Positions 1 through 9,715 of a stretch of DNA of 64,000 nt are shown piece after piece; position 1 is the first letter of the stretch, and the number at the start of each line of letters is the position of its first letter. The notes under the pieces were generated by a model. That model was not told where the DNA came from. It saw only the letters and a program-made list of their open reading frames with translations, and ran no database searches. The DNA is from Clytia hemisphaerica (taxonomy: Eukaryota; Cnidaria; Hydrozoa; Leptothecata; Clytiidae): positions 186,001 to 250,000 of the forward strand of contig CACVBU010000734.1 in the NCBI GenBank assembly GCA_902728285.1, read 5' to 3'. A program made the position numbers and the translations under genes.

Positions 1-35
1 CTTGCAAGAGATTGTACTTGTAAAATTTGTCAAGA
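1..35 (+). pseudogene. 3' end of a type-3 first exon, RING-associated family
   Basis: The window opens inside the last codons of an exon ending Cys-Thr-Cys-Lys-Ile-Cys-Gln and then a GTAAGT donor at 36. The same end and the same intron start recur at 16,829, 18,930 and 25,160. The rest of the exon lies outside the window, so its state cannot be judged. Confidence 0.7.
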
Positions 36-500
36 GTAAGTTTTTTTCTTCTTGTTTTTTTTCACTCTCCTCAGAAAAAAGGTTTGTGTATCGACCATAA
101 TGAATGAATTTTTCGTAAAAATTTATATTTTTTATTGTTCGCAGTGTATTGTGTCAGGGTTCGCTCTAGGGCACTGGCGATTGAAACCCGAAATGCTCTC
201 TAAGTCTACCCGTAAAGCCGTCAGTTTTTACTTCTGCTAATTATTATTTATTTTTTATTTAGTATAATTAATATCAATTTTATTGTTGTATCTTCAAATA
301 GATAATTTTAGAAAGAAAACCGAACCAGTATAGGACATAATTTCTTTTTTTAATTCATTTTCATCCAAGTAGGTGACTTAAGATTGAGGTTCTTTCAAGA
401 TTGTCCCTTCTGAAAAAAAAGCGATTTTCTTTGTCTTTTGAAATGTAAAAGTTTCCATGAAATTTGACTTCCACTTCATCAGATCTGATCTACATTCACA

Positions 501-772
501 ATGGTTTTTCACCTCGCAGACATTGTCTTTGCCATTTACGCTTTTGTTAAGTTACAACAACTGCCCCACTTAGTGGTGTGGGCTTTCAAAAATAAAAAAT
601 ATCGAAAATTAAGAAATTTTTGGAAGTGCATCTCGTTAAGGGAGGAAACCCAGCAAAAAACTATGATGATGTTCTTAGAGTTGAGGAAGCAAGAAGGAGA
701 AGAAGGTGGCGTGCGTCGGTGGTCAAAGAAAATCTTACTAGACTTTAATTGTACGTGTGGGATCTTTCGATG
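501..772 (+). CDS. Type-2 first exon of a RING-associated two-exon family
   Basis: An ATG at 501 opens 90 codons plus two bases before a GTAAGT donor at 773. The exon is predicted to be a small helical domain: Leu-Pro-His-Leu near residue 22, a basic Lys-Lys-Tyr-Arg segment near residue 34, and Asn-Cys-Thr-Cys near the end. Paralogues with the same phase-2 donor lie at 17,254 and 19,398. More distant relatives are the exons at 15,361 and 18,593. By analogy with 24,840-25,490 the next exon should encode a RING finger, but none is seen before the polymerase-like debris here. Function is unknown. This copy has no internal stop, but the residues after Cys-Thr-Cys differ from its relatives (Gly-Ile-Phe), so it may be decaying. 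Confidence 0.55.
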
Positions 773-946
773 GTAAGTTTATTTTCTTTTTAATTCTTTT
801 TTTCATGCTAAGTTCTAAATAATTTTATTTCCCTCAGACTGAGTTATTCTTCACTTTTAGCATTTTTATTTACATGGGACTTAAGATATCATTTTGATTA
901 AAGTTAATAATAATATTCTTTAGAATATATGTGAAAATAAAAAGAA

Positions 947-1192
947 ATGGTACTACTTAACCATCTATATTTTATATTTCATAAGGATAATTCGTGGTAT
1001 TGTTTTAAACATGGATGTTATATTACAAACAATATTCTACAGGAAACTATAGAGAGAGATAACTTACCACCAAATATACCCAAGATAGGCAGCCTTGAAA
1101 GAGCCATCTGGTCTACACGGTTAATAAATCCAATTAAAGAAACATTTCGATGTATAATTTTTCGAGACTTATTACAAACAAAGTGTTCTTAG
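947..1192 (+). pseudogene. Unrecognised ORF fragment, weak likeness to DUF6570-type helitron proteins
   Basis: An 81-codon open stretch reads Trp-Tyr-Cys near residue 17, then an Asn-Asn/Leu-Pro segment and a Ser-Leu-Glu-Arg...Arg-Leu-Ile segment. The spacing loosely recalls the DUF6570 region found with helitron helicases. It starts at a non-ATG codon and is followed by stops in all frames. The assignment rests on pattern memory only and could be wrong; it could equally be more decayed Polinton sequence, given the neighbours. Confidence 0.22.
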
Positions 1193-1639
1193 ATGACATC
1201 ATGCAACATGTTGCAGACCGTTAACAACAACAAATATTTCACGTGGCATACTTCGAAAAATTCAACATCTTTTAGACAACTGAGGACAAGAGAGTTGGAG
1301 AATCTTGGATCACTGAACAGATTATCTAAAGAAGATATAGCTTTTCACAGTAAATCAGAAAATGATTAGTTAAATCTCAAAAAAACAAAGAAACTCTGTT
1401 ATAAACTTAAAAAGTAGGCCCCAAAAAGAGCATTTTCAAAGAACAACTGATATGAAAACAAAGATACGTAAAAAAGCTCTGAACAACTTTAAATTTATTG
1501 ATTAGCCGACAACAACCCAAAACCTTTTGACCGATGAAGGAGTTGAGATCTTCTTTTTTTTTTGCTTCTGTTACCAAAATCATTTTACCAAAGATTTGGT
1601 ACTTTTAATAACGATTAAAGAAGAAGCGTAAAAATTAGA

Positions 1640-2050
1640 GGAATTTCACACAAGGTGAAATCATTTTATAATTTCCAAATAAAATTTTTAAGTCATAGCT
1701 TACTAATAAATATATAATGTTCACGATTTTCAACACTAAAGTGATTAACATCGTATGAATCTGAAAAAATTAGAGACTTAATGCTTTGCCTAGTTGACAA
1801 TTCTGCGTACTGAGAACTGTGATAGAGTTTAGGAAAAGATTCTCTTTTATACCCTTTCCTCGAATTTCAATAATTGCAATTATCACACTTCGAACCCTCG
1901 AGGGGTATCGTCTGCAAATTGTTTGAAATTATACTAATTACCCAGAGTGATAACCATCGTAATTGAGAAGACTTTCATAGCTTTTTCTTTCATCTTTTCC
2001 GCAATATGCTGTTGTTATAGAATTTTGTCATAGGGTGATACTTTGATGAG
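1640..2050 (+). repeat. ~420-bp module repeat, copy 1
   Basis: This segment is a close copy of 25,910-26,330 in the same orientation, with scattered substitutions and small indels. Similarity extends weakly leftwards to about 1,570, matching 25,850. Both copies contain a TATAAAAG box on the minus strand (here about 1,845-1,852). Both follow RING-family exons and polymerase-like debris, so the repeat looks like part of the same module. Confidence 0.8.
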
Positions 2051-2962
2051 GTGATAATAAAAGCTACGCGTGAATATAATTTTAAACCTTCAAACAATTA
2101 TAACATTCGTTCTTTTAAGCGTAGGCCAACTATTTTCCCTGGTTTATTTAACTTACCCTTAATCTTTTTCTTTCATTGGAAAGACATCAAACACCCCTGC
2201 CTCACAGCCCCGATGAAACTTTTTTTTCTCAGTGGGGATAAAAATTCCTATTGAAATCCAAATGGGGATAGAAATTCTATTATTCCAAAATTAAAATATC
2301 CAGTTGGGATGGTTTTGGAGTGCAATTTTTAAACATGTAATTTAAATTGTTCTTATATTTTGGTAAAATTTTGAGCCTTTTTAGCCTTTTTTTGCCTATT
2401 TTGAGAAAAAAAGTGTACCATTTAAAAGATTTTGATCCTCCCACCATAGCCGGTTGATGTACCTTTACTCTTAGGTTCCAATTTGGTTGGAAATTTTTCG
2501 AGTTTTTAATAAACGGGGGGGGGGGACCTAATTGCCGGGGATGGAAATTATACCTCTGAAAACCCAAAAGAAAGGTAAATTTAGACTAAAATCAGGCTAT
2601 TTTGAGCAAAATAATGGACCTTCTCTTTGACAACTGAAAATATTCTTTATTTGAAACTAAGAGTACATTGTCGTTGTTAAAAAAACCCAGTTTATAAGAA
2701 CATTGAGGCTGAAATTTGTCGAAAACTCAAGAACATCGAGGATATACAGGGGGTTGAGCATATTTGCAATAAGTAGATATCCAGGGGTTTTGATATTTTG
2801 AAAAATCAATATCCTCGACAGTGGGGGTAAAATTGTTTTCTGGAAAAGCCCTTTCGCTTTAAGCGTGCACTGATTCTTGTTTCGCTTGTCATTTTACACG
2901 CCCTTCTCACAGAGCCGGTATAAATCTTTCAGTCATTGGGGGTGACGGACGATGACCTAGAT
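2051..2962. other. Non-coding stretch with a MITE-like repeat fragment
   Basis: No supportable gene. 2,183-2,290 carries the motif CCTCACAGCCCCG followed by a T-rich run and CAGTGGGGATA. The same motif recurs at 6,866-6,960 and, inverted, at 28,780-28,960. A run of ten G lies near 2,516-2,526. Confidence 0.5.
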
Positions 2963-3194
2963 ACACATTTTTTTATAAGAACATCCAAAATTTTTGAAGC
3001 TTTCGGATGTTCTTAACTTTTTGAGTTTTAAGTCTAAAAATGTTCTTTACACATATTCTTGATCTTGACCATTTTGCAAATATTTCTTTACTATTTTCCT
3101 AAGAAATAGATTGTTTTTGAGTCCACAAAGCTTTAAGATGTTCTTAACTTGTTCTCAACAAGTGCCTTTATGTTCTTATGAAAAGCAAACGTGT
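2963..3194. mobile_element. Small inverted-repeat element (ATAAGAAC family), copy 1
   Basis: The element begins ACACATTTTTTTATAAGAAC and ends with the approximate reverse complement (GTTCTTAT...GTGT). Its interior repeats GTTCTTAAC and AAAAATGTTCTT. It is non-autonomous, with no ORF. Related copies are at 3,409-3,602, about 4,036-4,110, 27,200-27,325 and 30,915-31,055. Confidence 0.55.
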
Positions 3195-3408
3195 AGCGAT
3201 TGACATCCCCATGTTTTTATAATAATTTAAATAGTTTAAATTTCACTCCTTTTAAGTCAGAAATTCAGCGGGGATGAAAAAAACACAAATTTTTGTGTAG
3301 TTAAGATTGTTTTATTATATTAATTTGCAACGAAGAAAAACATTCGAGTATAATACGCCACGGCGATGATATTTTGGTTTTTATTTTTTTTAGTGATGTA
3401 GCCTAACA

Positions 3409-3602
3409 GGTTTTTTTATAAGAATATCCAATTTTTTTAAAGCCTTCGGTTGTTCTTAACTTTTTGAATTTTAAGCCTAAAAATGTTCTTTACATGTTCA
3501 TATTTTCACCATCTTAGGGCAATTAGTCCGCAAAGCCTTATTCTCAACATGCTTTTAAGATTTTGCCCATAGAAGCCTTATGTTCTTATAAAAAAAACGT
3601 GT
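3409..3602. mobile_element. Small inverted-repeat element (ATAAGAAC family), copy 2
   Basis: It has the same organisation as copy 1: TTTTTTTATAAGAAT at the left, GTTCTTATAAAAAAAACGT at the right, and AAGCCTAAAAATGTTCTT in between. Divergence from copy 1 suggests separate old insertions rather than a recent tandem duplication. Confidence 0.55.
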
Positions 3603-4970
3603 ACGTATACTTTAAAGAAATGATTTTTTTCAAAGTATCAAGTGGTAAACTATTCGGTATTTGTGTAGGATTCATCAGATGATTGAAAATATTTGATGTC
3701 GGATTAGATAAAACAGATAATATTGATTGTCACCACCCGGCTAACTTGAAAGTTTCTATTTTGCTAGTATAATTAATTTATAATTGCTATGTAATTAATT
3801 AAGTAATGAATGGACACAGAAGTTCTCTGATTTTTCCATTCACACTTTTCATAGCTTTTGATGTTTGCCGAAAAATTAAAACATCCACCCGTCTTCAACA
3901 ACGATCTCAATGGAAATTTATTTTCCAAATTATCCGTAATTGAAGTGCAATTTGGTCTGACGCTTTCGAAAATTTACTGGCTTTATTCATGCCATGTAAT
4001 CTTTTAAAATTTAGGATCAAAAACACGTTGTTTACACGCTTTTTTTTATAAGAATATAGTTTATAAGAATACTCATCATGAAATTGGCCAATAATTAAGA
4101 ACATGGTAAAAATATCCCCATCAAGAAATTTAGCAACTGAGCTTACCATTTTTAAAGCGCTTTTACATGTAGATTGCCGCCAAAAATACGCAAGTAATGC
4201 TCAATACTTTCACAAAGAACGCCATTATATTCTATTCTATTCTTCAATTGAATTTCAATTTTTACCTAAGAATACCGTAAGAATATTTTAGGATGATTTT
4301 CCCCAGAAAAGTTAATAATATCCATGATGAATTGAAAAACACCATTATTATATAAAAGTTGGGTTGGTCTAAAAAGCAAAAGAGTAGCCAATTTGGTTGT
4401 GGTGTAGCCATGCATTTCACGGACCAGAGTAAAAAATTAAAAAACTTTTTAAATAACAATCCTTATTGATGCCATGGGATAAAACTATGATGAAAAAATA
4501 TTCTAAAAGTAAATTTATGATTCACAAGATATTCAAAGATTTAACTTAACACTTGGTCGGAGCTTGTTTGCTCTACTAGACCTTTCTGATTACATATAAT
4601 TTTCAAATGTAATGTTCTTACAAGGTGTGAATCCCTTATAAGATTACCCATTATTCTGATTTTTATTTTGAGTATCTGTTAGAATGTTGGAGATCTAAAA
4701 ATATTCTGTACTTTTACTCCTAAAAATGGTCTGGTGTTAAATATTTCAAAGTGTGAGAGGAAGGAAGACAAAATGGCGATCGTGCTCGAAAAACCTAAGT
4801 AGATTTTAGTCTATTCTATAAAAATGACTACATTAACTAAACTTACGGAGCCAATTTAAGCCTGATTTCTTTATATAACTGTTAAAAGGTTCTAATATTG
4901 TATTTTAACAAATTGAAAAACTATAAGCTCCAATATTTTGGGCAAAAAAGTTGTACCCCACAACACAAGA
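3603..4970. other. Non-coding, partial MITE at about 4,036-4,110
   Basis: No gene is supported. Short open frames here have no start context, splice partners or recognisable domain. A partial ATAAGAAC-family element is present near 4,036-4,110. Confidence 0.5.
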
Positions 4971-5033
4971 TCCGGTAGCTCAGTTCGGTAGAGCAAGGGA
5001 TTCCTCTCCCTGTGCAGTTCAATTCTCATCCGG
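4971..5033 (+). repeat. tRNA-like sequence, pseudogene or SINE head
   Basis: TAGCTCAGTTCGGTAGAGCA is an excellent D-arm and box A, with GCTC/GAGC pairing. GTTCAATTC resembles box B. The acceptor stem pairs only over CCGG and the anticodon stem-loop is irregular, so it should not fold as a working tRNA. Confidence 0.5.
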
Positions 5034-5225
5034 TTCTGATTTTGTCGACTGACAGTGACGTGACGATTTATTTATATTCGTTTCACCATACGTGTAGAGT
5101 CAGTAATACAGGTCATTCAAATTTCTTTCAAACTTCTTTCAAGTCATATTTTGTTCAAACAGTAAGAGCATATGTTTGAAAAGAAAATTTGTTACTCAAC
5201 TCAAAATGTTTTTTTTCTATTTCAG

Positions 5226-6804
5226 GTCAGTCCAATTGAGCCTCTTCATGATTTCAAGGGTCTTGTGAGAAATGTGTGGGATCTTTTACCTAAACATCTC
5301 CCTCCGGAAATGCGATCTGAGTTTGAAGAGCACATCAAGGTTTGCCTCGGTTCCAAGGACACATACAGGGGTGCTGATTATTGCCTTTCAATCATATTAA
5401 TTTATCGTAAATTTAGAGATCGCGTTTCAACAGAAATAAAAGATCTTCTTTTCTCTCTTGTTGAAATTTGGAGGTTGATGTAATTGAAAGCCAAGGATCG
5501 ATCACCTAAATCTATTTTACGTCTCTTTAACATGACTTTTCTTCACGGTTACCGCTGTAACCAAATCTTTGGATCTTATCCCAAATTAACAAAGTTTTAC
5601 GGCGAGTACCACCATGCTACCATCAGTCATTTGGCAAAGATAAGCCGTATCATCGCCCCCTCCTCATTACACACAGAGAAACAGGAACGGCTTTTTGGAA
5701 CCCTCAGAATGATTGGTCTTGCCACATCACAACGCGGTCCAGATTCTGTCCGTGATGTTGGAATTGTGTGGTAGAAAATGAATATTAAAATCGACATTAT
5801 TTCCTCTAATTCAATTTTTTGCGTACAGTTAAGCCAAGCGTTTTCTATAGGCTTACGATATATCCACAGTAGAATATATTTGTCGTATTTTACGAACTTG
5901 TGAAATCAAGGTAACTTTTCTGCATAGTAGTAATTATAGTGTTCTTTATTTATCAAAATTAAGTTTGTCTTACCGTTGAATACAAGCAGAAAGAGACTTC
6001 CAAGCTCAGGAGAACCTCTCTACGATAGCTGATATCGATAGTCAGATCAGCAAAACTGCAAAGGGAATCGGTAGAGTTTCAATTTTGATTTTAATTTAAA
6101 ATCGATTAGCAGAATTTATACCTCTTTATTCTATTCCTTAAATGTTTCACTTTAGTGTCATTTTTATTTTTATCACAGAGAAGGGGGAGAACGTGAAATT
6201 CTTGGTCTCAGAGTTCCCGCCTGACGTTTGGACAATGCATTTACAAGATATTGTAGATTATTTGGTTTGCGGTGAAGGTGTTTGGTGGACGAAAGAGGGA
6301 AATTATTTAATATTCCATGACGGAGACGAGGCACCATTGTTTCAGAGTCGAAGGACCACCCTTTCGTAGCTTCGTTGACTCAAAGATATATGAGGTAATT
6401 TTTTTTAAGAATCTTACATGGCGCACTCACTCTTAAATTTCTCATTCTTAAATCTTGGTGAATAAAAATTATTATAATTTCTTGTCTATTTTTACTAGAC
6501 ATACGGACCGGTGCAAGAATGTTGGAAAACGTGTAAAGCGAATGGTATTGCAGAGATGACCACAAATAAGACTTTTGATGGTGTTAGTGATGATGGTGAG
6601 TGGATAGAGAAGTTTCTTTTAAATGGTATAGTTGAAAAAATGGGGGAAGTGTTTATTAAAGTATTTGAAAGATAAAACTTACTTTAATCAACTTAAATAT
6701 TTTTAGAACAATCGGAGGATGTGAATCAAAGATTAAGAGAGGGAGAAAACGCAGAAGGACAAACAGAAGAAGAGATGAAAATGTACACGCCGATCAATCA
6801 CTAG
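5226..6804 (+). pseudogene. Decayed multi-exon gene of an unrecognised, possibly transposon-derived family
   Basis: Exon-like blocks are seen at 5,226-5,770, about 5,987-6,070, 6,179-6,394, 6,499-6,595 and 6,707-6,804, mostly with good splice sites. The first block has Leu-His-Asp-Phe-Lys-Gly near its start and His-Thr-Glu-Lys-Gln-Glu-Arg-Leu-Phe near its end, a region I associate with repetitive transposon-like proteins. An in-frame TAA at 5,481-5,483 splits it. The 6,179 block shifts frame near 6,345, before a Gly-Pro-Pro-Phe-Arg-Ser-Phe segment. The last block ends acidic at TAG 6,802-6,804. No upstream exons were found. I cannot name the protein; it is probably a broken C-terminal half. 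Confidence 0.5.
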
Positions 6805-7666
6805 ATCAGGATCGAGTTAATACTTAGGATATCTATAAATAAGTAAAATCTGAATCTTCTTTATTACACCCCTGTCTCACAGCCCCGGTGGAACTTTTTT
6901 CTTCAGTGAGGATAAAAACTTATTGAAATCTCAATGGGGATATAATTTCCTACTGGCTGGGTGTTTTATTATTTTTAGAATAATAAAATCCTGTTTACTT
7001 AAAATTTATGCCCTACTTTGCAGTTAAATTGATGTTTTGAATTTTTTCTCGAAACCAGCCATCTCATCTGCACTTGAATTTTCTTTGTCTTCAGCATAAA
7101 GTACCCTATCGAGGTAGTTATCCATCTGGTTCATTGACATTGCATTGTCTTATTAGATAGGGCATCAATGCGATCCCAAAGTAAAAGAAGCGACATTAAA
7201 ATACCTTAAGAGGATTAATTATTGAGAGTAAATAATTTTTGTAAACAATTTTCTCAAGAACTTATCTTTGGCAAATTGCCAATTGTCTTCCAACTTCCTT
7301 TAATTTCATAGGGATTTTTCACATTAATCAGTAAAGGACCGGGTTAATAAGGATCAAGGAATCTTTGTTTTTACTAAAAATCTTTGTCGAAACACAAAAT
7401 GAAGATTTAAGATTTAATGGTTGCGGAAACAATTTAATAACTGCCAGCCAATATCAAAGATTCTTAGTAAAAGCAAATAGTATCAGTAAAAAACAAAGAT
7501 TCTTAATAAAAACATCAAGGATTCTTAGTAAAAATAACAAGGATTCTTATAGTAAAAACAATAACAAAGAGTCTTAGTAAAACAGATTCTCAGTAAAAAC
7601 AAAGATTCTCAGTAAAAACAACAAAGATTTAATAAAAAAACATGAGATTCCTAGTACTGTAAAAAC
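6805..7666. repeat. MITE fragment and ~20-bp minisatellite beside the copia insertion
   Basis: 6,866-6,960 is a copy of the CTCACAGCCCCGG repeat. From about 7,430 to 7,660 a degenerate ~20-bp unit close to AAAGATTCTTAGTAAAAACA recurs about nine times. An inverted copy at 7,348-7,385 could pair with it. The copia element is inserted at the right edge of this array. Confidence 0.6.
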
Positions 7667-7899
7667 TGTTGAAAATATGACGTTTTACTTACTTATCTGC
7701 ATGTCTTAACTTTTTCTGCTAATTGCTTTGTTTATTAGTTTAAAGCTGATGTCATTTCCATTAGGGGTTTTACATCGGCTGCCCTTTTAATTGTCACTAA
7801 TTATTTTACTGTAGTGAAGTGTGTAATTTTTCCTTAGGCTTTTTATTATGAAGATAGTACTCTATGAGTGAAGTCACTCGGTGTGTCTGATTTTTAACA
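7667..7899 (+). repeat. Copia 5' LTR
   Basis: 233 bp, TG...CA. Apart from a 4-bp insertion (GCAT) near 7,701 it is identical to the 3' LTR as far as I can compare by eye. Such identity marks a recent insertion. Confidence 0.93.
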
Positions 7900-7913
7900 G
7901 GTTATGGGCCCAG
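7900..7913 (+). promoter_or_regulatory. Primer binding site, initiator-Met tRNA half type
   Basis: GGTTATGGGCCCAG directly follows the 5' LTR. It is complementary to the anticodon-arm region of initiator tRNA-Met rather than to the tRNA 3' end. This is the unusual half-tRNA priming known for Drosophila copia. Confidence 0.85.
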
Positions 7914-7969
7914 ACACAATACAGCTTTTATAGAGTACTGGCATATTTTTGTAATCTGGTTTTACAAAC

Positions 7970-9694
7970 ATGGCGTCTGAAGATTTTTCATTTAAGGTTG
8001 AAAAATTGACCGCTGAGAACTACCATTCATGGAAGTTTAATATGAAAATGTATCTAATCGGAAAAGACTTGTGGGATATAGTCAACGGTACAGAAACTTT
8101 GAATGGAGATGCGACTGAGGCTGACAAACGAAAGTTTAAAAAACGAGAAAACCAAGCTCTGGCTGCGATTTGTCTCGGGATTGCAACGAACTTACAAATT
8201 TATGTTCGATCCGCCGCAACCGCCACAGCTGCATGGGAAAATCTTGAGAAACATTTTCAGCAAAAGACTCTTTCGAAAAAGATTTATTACCGCCGGAAAT
8301 TATACTCCGCACGGATGGAGAAAGGACAAGACATGACCGAACACATTAACCAAATCAAAACGTTAGGGGAGCATTTGGAAGCCATCGACGATGCAATTGC
8401 CGAGAAAGATCTTGTGATCCTTTTGATCAGCAGTTTACCGGATGACTACAATTATCTAATTACCGCTTTAGAGACAATCGCGGATGATAACTTGACATGG
8501 GATTACGTTCGCGACCGTTTAATCCACGAAAGCGAGAAGAAGTCGGAGAAAAGCCCAACATCACCTGAAGCTCTGATCTCAAAGCTAGACAAAAAGACTT
8601 TGAAATGTCACTATTGCAAAAAGACTGGACACTTTGCGCGAGAATGTTACAAGAAGAAAAATGATCTTAAAAGGAAAGAAGGTCAAGCCAAACTCGCAAA
8701 AGATGAAGCCGTATCTGATGTACAAGCAAATTCCGAACTCGCTTTAAAATCATCGAATCGAATCGAAGACGAAAATTGGTGGATAGACTCTGGCGCTACC
8801 CAACATATGACGCCCCAAAAAGAAAGTATCGAAAATTATGTTGCTTTTAAAGAACCTATAACAGTGAGACTTGCTGATGAGAGCATTTTATACTCTTATG
8901 GAAAAGGCGATGTACATTTGACAGTTAAGGATACGACTGAGAAAGTTAAAATTGTTTTAAAAGATGTTCTTTTTGTACCGAAAATCCAAAACAAGCTTTT
9001 TTCCCTACCGGCTGTTACCGAAAAAGGATATATCGTTGATTTCCAGGGAGACTCTTGCGGAATATCCATCGAAGGAAAACGTTATAGCGTCGGAAAGAAA
9101 CACGGTAAACTTTATAAACTGAACACGATAAATTCTGATCAGACTTGCTATATTGGAAACGCAATGGACGAAATCGATTTATGGCACCAACGATATGGTC
9201 ATCTCGGCTACGACAACTTAAAATTACTGAACAAGAAGGAAATGGTCAATGGCCTTAATTTCGACTTGAAGGAGACAGTCAATCGAAACTGTGAAGGTTG
9301 CGCGATGGGGAAGCAACATCGACAACCGTTCCCGAAGAAATCGACGAACACCACAAAGGGATTACTTGAATTGATTCACAGTGATGTTTGTAGTCCAATG
9401 GATGTACCTTCAGTGGGAGGTTCCAGGTATTTCGTTACGTTTATCGACGATTACTCCAGATATACGACCGTTTATATGATGAAGCATAAATCAGAAGTGT
9501 TGGCTAAATTTACCGAATTTGTAAATCTTGTCGAGAATCGAACGGGACTGAAAGTTAAACGGCTGAACGTAGAGAACCAAACTATCCAACGTTTACGTTC
9601 TGATAATGGTGGTGAATATACGTCGACCGAATTCACAAGTTTTTGCACCGACCGTGGAATCTCGCGTGAACCGACTATACCGTATTCTTCATAA
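7970..9694 (+). CDS. Copia gag-pol, N-terminal part up to an internal stop
   Basis: 574 codons from ATG 7,970. In order: a copia-type Gag domain (about 1-190); a CCHC zinc knuckle starting Cys-His-Tyr-Cys at residue 213; an aspartic protease with Asp-Ser-Gly-Ala near 273; the GAG-pre-integrase zinc region (His-Gln-Arg-Tyr-Gly-His, then Cys-Glu-Gly-Cys near 443-446); and the first part of the integrase core, including His-Ser-Asp and Ser-Asp-Asn-Gly-Gly-Glu-Tyr. The frame stops at TAA 9,692-9,694 inside the integrase, and the same frame continues immediately as the next ORF. Copia polyproteins are normally a single frame, so this copy should not make full-length Pol unless the stop is read through. 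Confidence 0.93.
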   Translation: MASEDFSFKVEKLTAENYHSWKFNMKMYLIGKDLWDIVNGTETLNGDATEADKRKFKKRENQALAAICLGIATNLQIYVRSAATATAAWENLEKHFQQKTLSKKIYYRRKLYSARMEKGQDMTEHINQIKTLGEHLEAIDDAIAEKDLVILLISSLPDDYNYLITALETIADDNLTWDYVRDRLIHESEKKSEKSPTSPEALISKLDKKTLKCHYCKKTGHFARECYKKKNDLKRKEGQAKLAKDEAVSDVQANSELALKSSNRIEDENWWIDSGATQHMTPQKESIENYVAFKEPITVRLADESILYSYGKGDVHLTVKDTTEKVKIVLKDVLFVPKIQNKLFSLPAVTEKGYIVDFQGDSCGISIEGKRYSVGKKHGKLYKLNTINSDQTCYIGNAMDEIDLWHQRYGHLGYDNLKLLNKKEMVNGLNFDLKETVNRNCEGCAMGKQHRQPFPKKSTNTTKGLLELIHSDVCSPMDVPSVGGSRYFVTFIDDYSRYTTVYMMKHKSEVLAKFTEFVNLVENRTGLKVKRLNVENQTIQRLRSDNGGEYTSTEFTSFCTDRGISREPTIPYSS

Positions 9695-9715
9695 CAGAAC
9701 GGAGTTGCCGAACGT

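Noticed and set aside
4971-5033. Functional tRNA gene
   Set aside because: Box A is good, but the acceptor and anticodon stems do not pair properly; kept only as a tRNA-like repeat.
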